64,000 bases of DNA, taken from assembly GCA_030432565.1 (NCBI GenBank), contig JAUIGV010000023.1:1-64000 (forward strand), in the 5' to 3' direction. Shown here in pieces: positions 43,907 through 52,522 of this stretch. Both the position numbers and the translations under genes were made by a program. A model generated the notes under the pieces. The model saw only the letters and a program-made list of their open reading frames with translations, ran no database searches and had not been told where the DNA came from. The stretch comes from Verrucomicrobiia bacterium. Lineage in GTDB: Bacteria; Verrucomicrobiota; Verrucomicrobiia; Verrucomicrobiales; Akkermansiaceae. Within the stretch, counting starts at the first letter, position 1. Each line of letters opens with the position of its first letter.

Positions 43907-43981
43907 TGGCAGTCCCACAAGGACTCGAACCTTGAATGACTGAACCAAAATCAGCTGTGTTACCAATTACACCATGGGACT
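43907..43981 (-). tRNA. tRNA-Gln (anticodon UUG)
   Basis: Read on the minus strand, the acceptor AGTCCCA (43981-43975) pairs with TGGGACT (43917-43911), followed by discriminator G and an encoded CCA (43910-43907). The D arm, an anticodon stem GCTGA/TCAGT with loop TTTTGGT (anticodon TTG) and a GGTTCGAGTCC T arm are all present. Anticodon UUG decodes CAA/CAG. Confidence 0.95.
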
Positions 43982-44017
43982 GGCGCTTCGCCTGCGCTGA
44001 CGCGCGTGCGGCGGAGG

Positions 44018-44044
44018 AATAAATTCAGTCCCGCGCCGTTGCAA
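44018..44044 (-). promoter_or_regulatory. Possible promoter of tRNA-Gln
   Basis: On the minus strand TTGCAA (44044-44039) is followed after 15 bases by TTTATT (44023-44018), about 36 bases before the tRNA start. Confidence 0.35.
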
Positions 44045-44064
44045 GACTGAAATGGGTGGAAATC

Positions 44065-44982
44065 CTATTTTTCTTTTCCGGTAGCCTCTTTGACTGCGTC
44101 CTCTTCGCGCTGCCGGCCGGCCTTTCGGGTAAAGACAAGAGCCTGCCCCAGAGAACGTGCCACTGATTGGTGAAGCTTCTTAAAATCAGCCCCGGAAGCC
44201 GTCTCTCCTGAAAAGTCCATGGTGAGTTCCATGCGACATCCCGGAGACTTCAGCTTCTTGAGATCCCCACTCTCGCCAAGAGCAATGCGACCGTCCTCAA
44301 ACTCCTCGATTTGATTGCCCTCGACCCCTCTCAGGGTCGTCCAGTGTATTCCAGTTGCAAGGGCCAGGCTTGGCTTGGACAAACCACCCACGCTTCGGGT
44401 CTTCAAAGACCGCCTGATCCCTTGGCGAAACGAAATCTCAAGGTAAACCGCACTTCCACCCTCCAAGCCCTCCTGAAATTTCGCCAGGACCGCGCCAGGT
44501 TTCGCTTTGGGCTCTAAAAAGACCACTTTAAAGCCGTGGGTCTCGACTCTCCTCCGAAGCTCGGTCTCAAACTGGTTTCCAGTTAAAAAGCCTTCCGGAA
44601 AATCCAGATTAAAAATCACGGTATCGAATCCCCCGAGACCACGCACTTGAGCGGGACGAAGAACCGGATCGATCATCAAAGTGAGGTCAGTAACCGAAAG
44701 CAAAGCCTCCCCCTCTCTCTGAACCAGCTTCCGTCCCAACAAGAAGCCAACCTTGTTGAAGGATGCTTTTTTGGTCCCACCTTCAAAAATCATCGTTAAA
44801 TCCTTATTCATCAAAGTCACCTCATCACCTTTGATCTCCGGCCCGTTGAAACCATAGAATAAAGCCAACTGCGCGATGGAAATGTAATCCACCCCATCCA
44901 CCTTGACTTTGTTCCACTTGAATTCCTGACCGAAAGCCTGAACCACCAACAACATCAAACAGGGAAGAACGACTCTCATCAC
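44065..44982 (-). CDS. Exported protein resembling a degenerate N-acetylmuramoyl-L-alanine amidase
   Basis: The 305-residue protein has a signal peptide. Residues about 20-105 (KVDGVDYISIAQLALFYGF, SFNKVGFLLGRKLVQREGE, SVTDLTLMIDPVLRP) resemble the N-terminal substrate-binding part of verrucomicrobial amidases. The remainder (VILxPGHG-type block expected) is replaced by GGFDTVIFNLDFPEGFLTG and no zinc-ligand His/Glu pattern is visible. If the assignment is right, it is a non-catalytic wall-binding relative. The family link is my judgement and needs a profile search. Confidence 0.45.
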   Translation of the reverse strand: MMRVVLPCLMLLVVQAFGQEFKWNKVKVDGVDYISIAQLALFYGFNGPEIKGDEVTLMNKDLTMIFEGGTKKASFNKVGFLLGRKLVQREGEALLSVTDLTLMIDPVLRPAQVRGLGGFDTVIFNLDFPEGFLTGNQFETELRRRVETHGFKVVFLEPKAKPGAVLAKFQEGLEGGSAVYLEISFRQGIRRSLKTRSVGGLSKPSLALATGIHWTTLRGVEGNQIEEFEDGRIALGESGDLKKLKSPGCRMELTMDFSGETASGADFKKLHQSVARSLGQALVFTRKAGRQREEDAVKEATGKEK

Positions 44983-45087
44983 TACAGGATCTCAGTTCGC
45001 CTCGAAGAGTCAAGATTCGTCAAAATCCAAACCACACAAGCCCACCCTTGACCTCTCTTCCAAAAACCAAGACCTTCGCCCACTCCC

Positions 45088-46164
45088 ATGGATTACGGAA
45101 CCCTCATTGAAAAACGCAAAGCACGCCTCGCCGAGATTGAAAAACTCATGGAGGACCCTGAATTTTTCAACGACCAACGGACCTCCACGCAGTATATGCG
45201 CGAGCACCGTTCTCTGAAAAAGCTCATGGACCTCTGGGACGAGTATCAACAAATCATCGGAGACATCGAAGGAAACGAGGAGCTCGCCAAGGGAGACGAC
45301 GAGGAATTTGCCGCAATGGCCCAGGAAGAACTTCCCGGCCTTCGCGAACGCTACGAAGTCCTCGCACAGGAAGTGCAATACGCCCTCCTTCCCAAAGATG
45401 AAACCGAGGATCGCGATGCCCTCCTCGAAATCCGCGCCGGAGCCGGAGGCGACGAAGCCTCCCTTTTCGCCGGCGAGCTCATGAACCTCTATCAACGCTA
45501 TACCGAAAAACGTGGCTGGAAATGCGAGCACCTTGAAAGCTCACCCTCCGATGTCGGCGGCTTCAAGGAGGTCGTTCTCAAAATCACCGGGGAAGAAGTC
45601 TTCCGCTACTTGAAATACGAATCCGGCGTCCACCGGGTCCAGCGTGTTCCCGCCACCGAAACACAGGGCCGCATTCATACCTCCACCGTCACTGTCGCGG
45701 TGCTCCCGGAAGCCGAAGAAGTCGACGTCCAACTCAAGCCCGATGAACTTCACATCCAGGCCACCCGATCCGGTGGTCCCGGAGGACAGCACGTCAACAC
45801 CACCGACTCCGCGGTTCAAGTCACCCACCTCCCAACCGGTATTCAGGTCAAGTCGCAGGATGGTCGCTCCCAGACCCAAAACAAAGAAAAGGCACTTCAA
45901 ATTTTGCGAGCCAAGCTCTTCGAAGCAGCCCAGCGCGAGGCCCAGGAAAGCTACTCGGCCCAGCGGAAATCCCTCATAGGTTCTGGTGACCGTTCCGAGA
46001 AAATCCGCACCTACAATTTTCCCCAATCCCGCGTCACGGACCACCGCATCAACTATACCTCCCATAATATGGAAGGGATCATGGCCGGCGATATCTTTGA
46101 ATTCACCGACCACCTCCAAAAAGAGGAAATGGAGCAACGCCTTGCCGAAGAGGAGCTGGGTTAA
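45088..46164 (+). CDS. prfA: Peptide chain release factor 1
   Basis: The 358-residue protein terminates translation at UAA and UAG. The tripeptide anticodon-like region is in RVQRVPATETQGRIH, as in RF1 rather than RF2. The peptidyl-tRNA hydrolysis motif GGQ is at 232-234 (SGGPGGQHVNTT). Length is typical. It begins an operon with prmC, which methylates this GGQ glutamine; prmC starts 71 bases downstream. No frameshift signal is present. Confidence 0.96.
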   Translation: MDYGTLIEKRKARLAEIEKLMEDPEFFNDQRTSTQYMREHRSLKKLMDLWDEYQQIIGDIEGNEELAKGDDEEFAAMAQEELPGLRERYEVLAQEVQYALLPKDETEDRDALLEIRAGAGGDEASLFAGELMNLYQRYTEKRGWKCEHLESSPSDVGGFKEVVLKITGEEVFRYLKYESGVHRVQRVPATETQGRIHTSTVTVAVLPEAEEVDVQLKPDELHIQATRSGGPGGQHVNTTDSAVQVTHLPTGIQVKSQDGRSQTQNKEKALQILRAKLFEAAQREAQESYSAQRKSLIGSGDRSEKIRTYNFPQSRVTDHRINYTSHNMEGIMAGDIFEFTDHLQKEEMEQRLAEEELG

Positions 46165-46235
46165 TTTTCCCGTATTGCCGGCGACCCCGAAAGGAAGCCG
46201 TCGAATTCTTCACAACTTATTCACACCCGCTCCAC

Positions 46236-47075
46236 ATGACGACCATCCTCGATGTTCTTGAGAAAGGTGCTTCTTTCCTCAAGCAGAAAGGCATCGCTGA
46301 TCCGCGGCTCAATATGGAGCTCATGGTTGCTCATGAACTGGGTCTCAAGAGGATGGATCTCTACCTCCGCTTCGATCAACCGCTCGACGAAGGCCCACTC
46401 GAATCACTCAGAGGAAAGCTGAAAAAACGAAGTGAACACGTTCCTCTTCAACATCTTAACGGAGTTGTTCACTTTGGTGATTACGAGTTTCAGTGTGATC
46501 ACCGCGCTTTGATTCCCCGTCCCGAAACCGAGGAACTTGTGAACATCGCAAAGCAGCAGTTGTTCACAAAACCTGCCCGCATTCTCGATGTCGGTTGCGG
46601 CTCGGGAGTTCTCGGGCTGACCCTTGCGAAAGACCTGGGAACAGACTGTGAACAACTCACTTTGGCTGACTTATCCACAGAAGCCCTCGCCTTATGTGAA
46701 CAAAATCGGGAAGCCCTTGAAGTCGATGCCCATCTTATTGAGAGCGATCTCTTCTCCGGAATCACCGGCACTTTCGATATCATTGTGGCAAACCTTCCCT
46801 ACATCGCGGAAAGCGAGCGCGGGAAGCTGGATCCCGAAGTTCTTCATGATCCTGAAATGGCCCTTTTCAGCGGCCCTGATGGACTCGATCTCCTTCGCCC
46901 CTTCTGCTCCGATTGTATTACCTTTCTAAATTCCGGGGGCATCGTTGCGCTCGAAGTCGGATACGATCAGGGTGAAATCGTCGCCGGACTTCTCCAAGAT
47001 GCCGGACTGAGCGAGGTCTCGGTTAAAACGGATCTCAGTGGAATCCCCCGCTTTCCACTTGCACGGAAGGCTTAA
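46236..47075 (+). CDS. prmC: Release factor glutamine methyltransferase
   Basis: The 279-residue SAM-dependent enzyme methylates the GGQ glutamine of RF1 and RF2. It has the DVGCGSGVLGL SAM loop and the NLPY motif at residues 186-189 (VANLPYIAESE), which replaces the usual NPPY found in many homologues. The start at ATG 46236 gives the conserved N-terminal helical domain. It directly follows prfA, its substrate's gene, as in many bacteria. Confidence 0.94.
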   Translation: MTTILDVLEKGASFLKQKGIADPRLNMELMVAHELGLKRMDLYLRFDQPLDEGPLESLRGKLKKRSEHVPLQHLNGVVHFGDYEFQCDHRALIPRPETEELVNIAKQQLFTKPARILDVGCGSGVLGLTLAKDLGTDCEQLTLADLSTEALALCEQNREALEVDAHLIESDLFSGITGTFDIIVANLPYIAESERGKLDPEVLHDPEMALFSGPDGLDLLRPFCSDCITFLNSGGIVALEVGYDQGEIVAGLLQDAGLSEVSVKTDLSGIPRFPLARKA

Positions 47076-47111
47076 AAAGCCCAATTCACCCCCTCCCAAC
47101 AACAACGGACC

Positions 47112-48389
47112 ATGGACAAACTTCTCGTGCACGGCGGCACCTCCCTCACCGGATCGATCAATATTTCCGGTTCCAAAAACGCCTCTCTCCCCATTCTCGC
47201 AGCTGCTCTTCTGACCGATCAACAAGTCGTCATTGAACGCGTCCCCGATGTCTCCGACACCAACTACATGCTGCAGATTCTCAGCGCGCTCGGTTGCGAA
47301 GTCGAGCGCTACAGCGGCACCGTGAAGATCACTGCCGCCGATATTCATCCAGAGGCTCCTTACGAGATCGTTCGTAAAATGCGTGCGTCCATTTGCGTCA
47401 TGGGCCCCCTCGTGGCCCGACTCGGCCGGGCCAGCGTTTCCATCCCAGGCGGATGTGTCATTGGTGACCGCCCCATCGATCTTCACTTGAAAGGACTGCA
47501 GGCCATCGGCGCTCACATTGACACCGAAGGCGGCAACATTCTCATCGAAGCCAGGGACGGACTGAAGGGCCGGGAAGTCGATCTTCGCGGCAAGCACGGC
47601 CCGACGGTTTTGGGAACCGACAACCTGATGATGGCCGCGGTCCTCACGGAGGGAACCACCATCATCGAATCCGCGGCCTGCGAACCCGAAGTGGTCGACC
47701 TCGCCGATTTCCTCATCTCCATGGGGGCCAAAATCGAGGGCGCGGGAACCCGCCGCATCACCATCGAAGGCGTGACTTCCCTTGGAGGAACCCACCACAC
47801 TGTGATCCCGGATCGCATCGAAGCCGGGACCTTCATGGTCGCTGGAGCCATGGCCGGCGAATCGGGAATCACTCTGAATCGTGTTCGCAGGGATCAGCTC
47901 ACCGGCGCGACTGAAAAGCTCATTGAAGCCGGGCACTTTGTGAAGTTCAACGCCGGTGGAGACAGCGTCACCATCACCCCCGGTGATTCACCGATCGGCT
48001 GTTCCATCACCACCGCTCCCCACCCGGGATTCCCGACCGACATGCAGGCGCAATTCACTGCCATGTTTGCCACCACTCCCGGCATCTCGGTCATCGAGGA
48101 TACCATTTTCCCGCAGCGCTTCATGCACTGCGCCGAACTCACCCGCATGGGAGCCGACATCAATGTCGACAACGGCTCGGCGGTTGTTCATGGCGTGAAG
48201 CAACTCAGCGCCGCACCCGTCATGGCCTCGGACCTCCGGGCCTCGGCGGCCCTCGTTCTTGCCGGCCTCAAGGCCAAGGGCACCACCGAGATCAATCGCC
48301 TCTACCACATCGACCGTGGCTACGAGATGATCGACGAAAAACTTCTCCAACTTGGCGCGAAAGTAGAACGCACCAGGGGAAGCGTCTGA
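47112..48389 (+). CDS. murA: UDP-N-acetylglucosamine 1-carboxyvinyltransferase
   Basis: The 425-residue enzyme transfers enolpyruvate to UDP-GlcNAc in the first committed step of peptidoglycan synthesis. It starts MDKLLVHGGTSLTGSINISG and has SKNASLPILAAALL. Cys115 sits in SIPGGCVIGDRPID, at the residue number of the fosfomycin-sensitive Cys of E. coli MurA, so fosfomycin reactivity is expected. It follows prmC by 36 bases on the same strand. Its presence agrees with a peptidoglycan cell wall. Confidence 0.96.
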   Translation: MDKLLVHGGTSLTGSINISGSKNASLPILAAALLTDQQVVIERVPDVSDTNYMLQILSALGCEVERYSGTVKITAADIHPEAPYEIVRKMRASICVMGPLVARLGRASVSIPGGCVIGDRPIDLHLKGLQAIGAHIDTEGGNILIEARDGLKGREVDLRGKHGPTVLGTDNLMMAAVLTEGTTIIESAACEPEVVDLADFLISMGAKIEGAGTRRITIEGVTSLGGTHHTVIPDRIEAGTFMVAGAMAGESGITLNRVRRDQLTGATEKLIEAGHFVKFNAGGDSVTITPGDSPIGCSITTAPHPGFPTDMQAQFTAMFATTPGISVIEDTIFPQRFMHCAELTRMGADINVDNGSAVVHGVKQLSAAPVMASDLRASAALVLAGLKAKGTTEINRLYHIDRGYEMIDEKLLQLGAKVERTRGSV

Positions 48390-48446
48390 TTCTCTCGCTT
48401 GCAGTGACAATTTATTACGTCTAGCGTGCTGCCTCACGCACGCACA

Positions 48447-51400
48447 ATGACGAAACTTCTCCCCCTATTCTTTGTCACCTTGCTCCCGGCAAGCGCCGAC
48501 CTCGTTGCCCACTATGCTCTCGATGAAACCGACACGACCACCTCGGTCGTGCAGGATTCCCTCCAGCAGAACAACGGAGTTCTCATTGGCAGCGGCAGCC
48601 CCACCAAGAACTTCACCGCCCCTCACGGCACTGGCTACGATTTCCCCCTGCGCTCCGGCTTCCGCGTCGATCCTGCTCCCGAGGTTCAGCCAAACGATCA
48701 ATTCACCATCACCTGGTGGTTCCGCCCAACCACTCTGGATGCCTTTGACCGCTTTTACGAAACTCTCTCGGGAACCGGAAACAACGGCTCCGGAATTCGA
48801 ATCGATCTTGGCTCCAATGGCCGCCAGGTTCGCGCTCTCCTCCGCGATGGCAACGGCTCCACCAACACAACCGTGACCAGTCCGCTCAGCCTCACGGTCG
48901 GGGCCTGGTATTTCTTCGCCCTCCGCTATGACTCGCTGAATAACTCCTGCAAGGTCACGGTTCTTCGTGATACCGGCGGCGATATCACCGCTTCAAACAT
49001 CGCCTCGTTCACCACCACAAGCACCTCCCTCGGCACCGATATCATCACTCATAACACCGGTGTATTTTTCGCAGCCGACGATGCCGGAGCCTCTGGCTCA
49101 AACGACTTTGGCGGCTCGATGGACGACATTGCCATTTTCCAAACCGGAGACAAATTCGGAGTCCTTTCCGACTCCGATCTTGCCGAGATTTTTAACGATG
49201 GCGCTCTTGCTTTTGACCCTCCTGCCCCGCGCCCCACCATCAACTCCTTCACCGCCAGCGAAAGCAACTTTAGCTCCGGCGACTCCGTCACCCTGAGCTG
49301 GAATGTCTCCGATGCCGACTCGGTCGAAATCACGCCTGGCATTGGGGCAGTCAACGCAACCGGCTCGACCAGCTTCACCGCATCCTTTACCGAGATCTAC
49401 ACCCTTACCGCCACCAATGCGGAAGGCCCAACCACCGCCACGGTTCAAATCACGGTGGATGGCCTGGCTCTCGCTCCCAGGATCAGCGAATTCGTCGCAA
49501 GCAATTCATCGTTTGACGATGGCGACGGCAACTCCTCCGACTGGATTGAAATCCACAACAGAAACACGGCCCCTTTTGACATCTCCGGATATCACCTCAC
49601 CGACGACGCCACCAATTTGACCAAGTGGACCTTCCCAAACGGCACCATTTTGGATGGCAACGAATACTTCGTCATCTTCGCGTCCGGAACCAGCATTCCG
49701 GACTCTGCAGGCAATCTCCACACCAATTTCAGCCTCAACGCCAACGGTGAATACCTCGCCCTGATCTCCCCGAATGGCAGCAACATCATTCAGGATTTCC
49801 CGCCGACCTACCCGCCTCAAAAAAACGACACCAGCTACACCTCGCAGGGCTTTCTTTCCCTTCCCACCCCGCGATCTGAAAACACCGGGATCGCTCAACT
49901 AGGATACGTCCGCGACACCACCTTCGATATCGATCGCGGCCACTACGACGCGCCTTTCAACCTCACTATCGAGACCTCCACTCCAGACGCAGGAATCTAC
50001 TACACCACCGACGGCACTCCCCCGACCCCCGAAAACGGCACCCTCTATAACGGACCGGTCACAATCTCCACCACCACCGTTCTCCGGGCCGCCGCCTTCA
50101 AGGAAAATTTCATTCCTACCAACGTCGACACCCAGAGTTACATCTTCCTCAACGACGTCATCAATCAGCCCAACAACCCACCCAACACCACAAGCTCGTG
50201 GGCCGGTCGTATTGCGGACTACGAAATGGATCCGCAAATTGTCACCGACCCGGATTATGCCGATGCGATCATCCCGGCTCTTCAAAAATTCCCCACCCTC
50301 TCGCTCACGATGGCGCCCGATGACTTCTACGGGCCCAACGGAATTTACCAAAACCCCGAAAGCCAAGGCTCGCTCTGGGAACGCCCGGTTTCCGCAGAAC
50401 TCATCTCGCACGACGGATCCGAGCCCGGCTTTCAAATCAATGCCGGCCTCCGCGTGCAAGGTGGCAGCAGCCGTAATCCGGACACCCCGAAACACAGCTT
50501 AAGTCTCCGCTTCCGCACCCAATACGGGGCAGGAAAACTACGTTACCCCCTTTACCGAAATTCTCCCAACGGACGCAGCGCCGTGGAAAAATTCGACACC
50601 CTGCAACTCCGTGCAAACTACAACTACGGCTTCTCCCACCGCCACTTTTGGCAGTGCGATAAAGCGCAGTATAACCGTGACCAATTCACCAACGATACGT
50701 TCATGGAAATGGGGAACACCGGCGTTCACGGTCGCTGGACTCATCTTTATATAAACGGAATTTACTGGGGACTATACCATCTCCACGAACGACCCGATCA
50801 GGATTTCATGGAAGCCTACTTCGGCGGAGAGGACGATGATTACGACGCCATCAACAAAGGCCAGGCCCAGTCCGGCACCGTGACACGCTACAACACCATG
50901 GCTTCAATTTCACGCAACAACATCGCGAACAACTCGGTTTACGAAGCTCTCCAAACCCATCTCGATCTCGATTCATTCATCGACTACATGATGCTTAATT
51001 TCTACATCGGTAATAACGACTGGGATGGCAACAACTGGCGCGCCGCCGGCATGGGGCCCTCCGGCGTCCCCTTCCATTACTTCCCGTGGGATTCCGAATT
51101 CGCCATTTCGCCACCTCGCACCAATCCCGCTTATCTTAGCATCGCGGGGGCTCTCAACATCAACGTCACCGGTCGCAACAATCGCAACAACCGGCCTTCC
51201 GGCATCCACCAGGACCTCACTCAGAACTCCGAATACCGCCTTCGATTTGCCGACCGGGCCCACGCAGCCCTCTTCAATGGCGGACCACTTTCAACCACCG
51301 GGGCCACTGAAATTTGGCGACGCCGGTCCGACGAAATGGACGATGCCATTATCGCCGAGTCTGCCCGCTGGGGAGACTACCGCCGCGATGTGCAAGCCGC

Positions 51401-52472
51401 CGGTGGATGGCAGCGCTCGAACTACGAACTCTACACCAGAGACGACCAGTATCTGGCCACGCAAAACTACATCACCGGGACCTACCTCCAACAGCGACCC
51501 AACATTTTCCTAAACCAACTCCGGGCCCGCAACCTCTACCCCTCCGTTGACGCCCCCACCTACACTCAAAGTGGCAATTCCCTAACCATGGGCAATCCCA
51601 ATGGAGGTGGAACCATTTTCTACACCACCGATGGCTCCGACCCACGTGACCCCGGCGCCTCGACTTATGCAAGCGCCATCAGCCTCACCACCAGCGCCAC
51701 TTACAACTCCCGCGTGCTCGAAAACGGAGTTTGGTCGGCCCTTCAATCGGCCGACATCATCGCCGGCAGCCCCGCCGATGCCACAAACCTCGTGATTTCC
51801 GAACTCTACTACAACGAACCCGGCCCCTCCGAAGAAAACGAATTCATCGAACTGGTCAATATCTCCAACAACGAGATCGACCTGAGCAATCTCACTTTCA
51901 CCGCCGGGCTCACCTACACCTTCCCTCTCGACACCACCCTTGACCCTGGAGCCCGACTCATCCTCGGACCCAACGACTACGAGGGTAATCTCGACAACGG
52001 CGGTGAGGAAATCACTCTCAACGACGCCTCCGGCAATATCATCGAAAGCTTTACCTACGATGACAACCTTCCTTGGCCCGAAGCGAGCGACGGCGAAGGA
52101 TTCAGCCTCGTCCGAATCAGCCCGTCGTCCCAACTCGATCCCAATCTCCCGTCCAGCTGGCGCGCCTCAACCACCGTCGGCGGCAATCCAGGCTCGTCTG
52201 ATGCGACCACCTTTCCGGGCGGCGACTTGCTCGCCTACGCTTTTCAGGACAAGAGTCTTATTCCGACCGAAAACGGTGTCCTTGCGCCCCGAAACCTCGC
52301 GGCCGACGACATCATTCAGCAAGTTCAAACCTCCACCGACCTCGAAAACTGGACCACCCTTGCCGACCCCGTCCTCGAGTCGCTTCCTGAAAATGGTTTT
52401 AGCATCCAAACCTACGAAGTCGGTCCAATCACCAGCGCCCGATTTTACCGTCTCAAAGCAACCCTCCGCTGA
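48447..52472 (+). CDS. Giant secreted protein: LamG, Ig-like, lamin-tail, CotH and chitobiase-like modules
   Basis: The 1341-residue protein has a signal peptide (MTKLLPLFFVTLLPASA). In order: a LamG/concanavalin-like module (about 15-245), an Ig-like module (to about 335), a lamin-tail domain (about 342-455), a chitobiase C-terminal-like module (about 495-560, YYTTDGTPPTPENG), a CotH kinase-like domain (about 610-930, RVQGGSSRNPDTPKHSLSLR in part, FPWDSEF), a second chitobiase-like module (about 1033-1105), a second lamin-tail domain (about 1115-1220) and a C-terminal segment ending FYRLKATLR. CotH domains phosphorylate secreted proteins in spore-formers; here the function is unknown. The ATG at 48447 gives the best signal peptide. 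Confidence 0.75.
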   Translation: MTKLLPLFFVTLLPASADLVAHYALDETDTTTSVVQDSLQQNNGVLIGSGSPTKNFTAPHGTGYDFPLRSGFRVDPAPEVQPNDQFTITWWFRPTTLDAFDRFYETLSGTGNNGSGIRIDLGSNGRQVRALLRDGNGSTNTTVTSPLSLTVGAWYFFALRYDSLNNSCKVTVLRDTGGDITASNIASFTTTSTSLGTDIITHNTGVFFAADDAGASGSNDFGGSMDDIAIFQTGDKFGVLSDSDLAEIFNDGALAFDPPAPRPTINSFTASESNFSSGDSVTLSWNVSDADSVEITPGIGAVNATGSTSFTASFTEIYTLTATNAEGPTTATVQITVDGLALAPRISEFVASNSSFDDGDGNSSDWIEIHNRNTAPFDISGYHLTDDATNLTKWTFPNGTILDGNEYFVIFASGTSIPDSAGNLHTNFSLNANGEYLALISPNGSNIIQDFPPTYPPQKNDTSYTSQGFLSLPTPRSENTGIAQLGYVRDTTFDIDRGHYDAPFNLTIETSTPDAGIYYTTDGTPPTPENGTLYNGPVTISTTTVLRAAAFKENFIPTNVDTQSYIFLNDVINQPNNPPNTTSSWAGRIADYEMDPQIVTDPDYADAIIPALQKFPTLSLTMAPDDFYGPNGIYQNPESQGSLWERPVSAELISHDGSEPGFQINAGLRVQGGSSRNPDTPKHSLSLRFRTQYGAGKLRYPLYRNSPNGRSAVEKFDTLQLRANYNYGFSHRHFWQCDKAQYNRDQFTNDTFMEMGNTGVHGRWTHLYINGIYWGLYHLHERPDQDFMEAYFGGEDDDYDAINKGQAQSGTVTRYNTMASISRNNIANNSVYEALQTHLDLDSFIDYMMLNFYIGNNDWDGNNWRAAGMGPSGVPFHYFPWDSEFAISPPRTNPAYLSIAGALNINVTGRNNRNNRPSGIHQDLTQNSEYRLRFADRAHAALFNGGPLSTTGATEIWRRRSDEMDDAIIAESARWGDYRRDVQAAGGWQRSNYELYTRDDQYLATQNYITGTYLQQRPNIFLNQLRARNLYPSVDAPTYTQSGNSLTMGNPNGGGTIFYTTDGSDPRDPGASTYASAISLTTSATYNSRVLENGVWSALQSADIIAGSPADATNLVISELYYNEPGPSEENEFIELVNISNNEIDLSNLTFTAGLTYTFPLDTTLDPGARLILGPNDYEGNLDNGGEEITLNDASGNIIESFTYDDNLPWPEASDGEGFSLVRISPSSQLDPNLPSSWRASTTVGGNPGSSDATTFPGGDLLAYAFQDKSLIPTENGVLAPRNLAADDIIQQVQTSTDLENWTTLADPVLESLPENGFSIQTYEVGPITSARFYRLKATLR

Positions 52473-52522
52473 CCCACCTTAAAACCTTCGCACCATTGCG
52501 TCTTTGCGGTTAAACCTCACCC

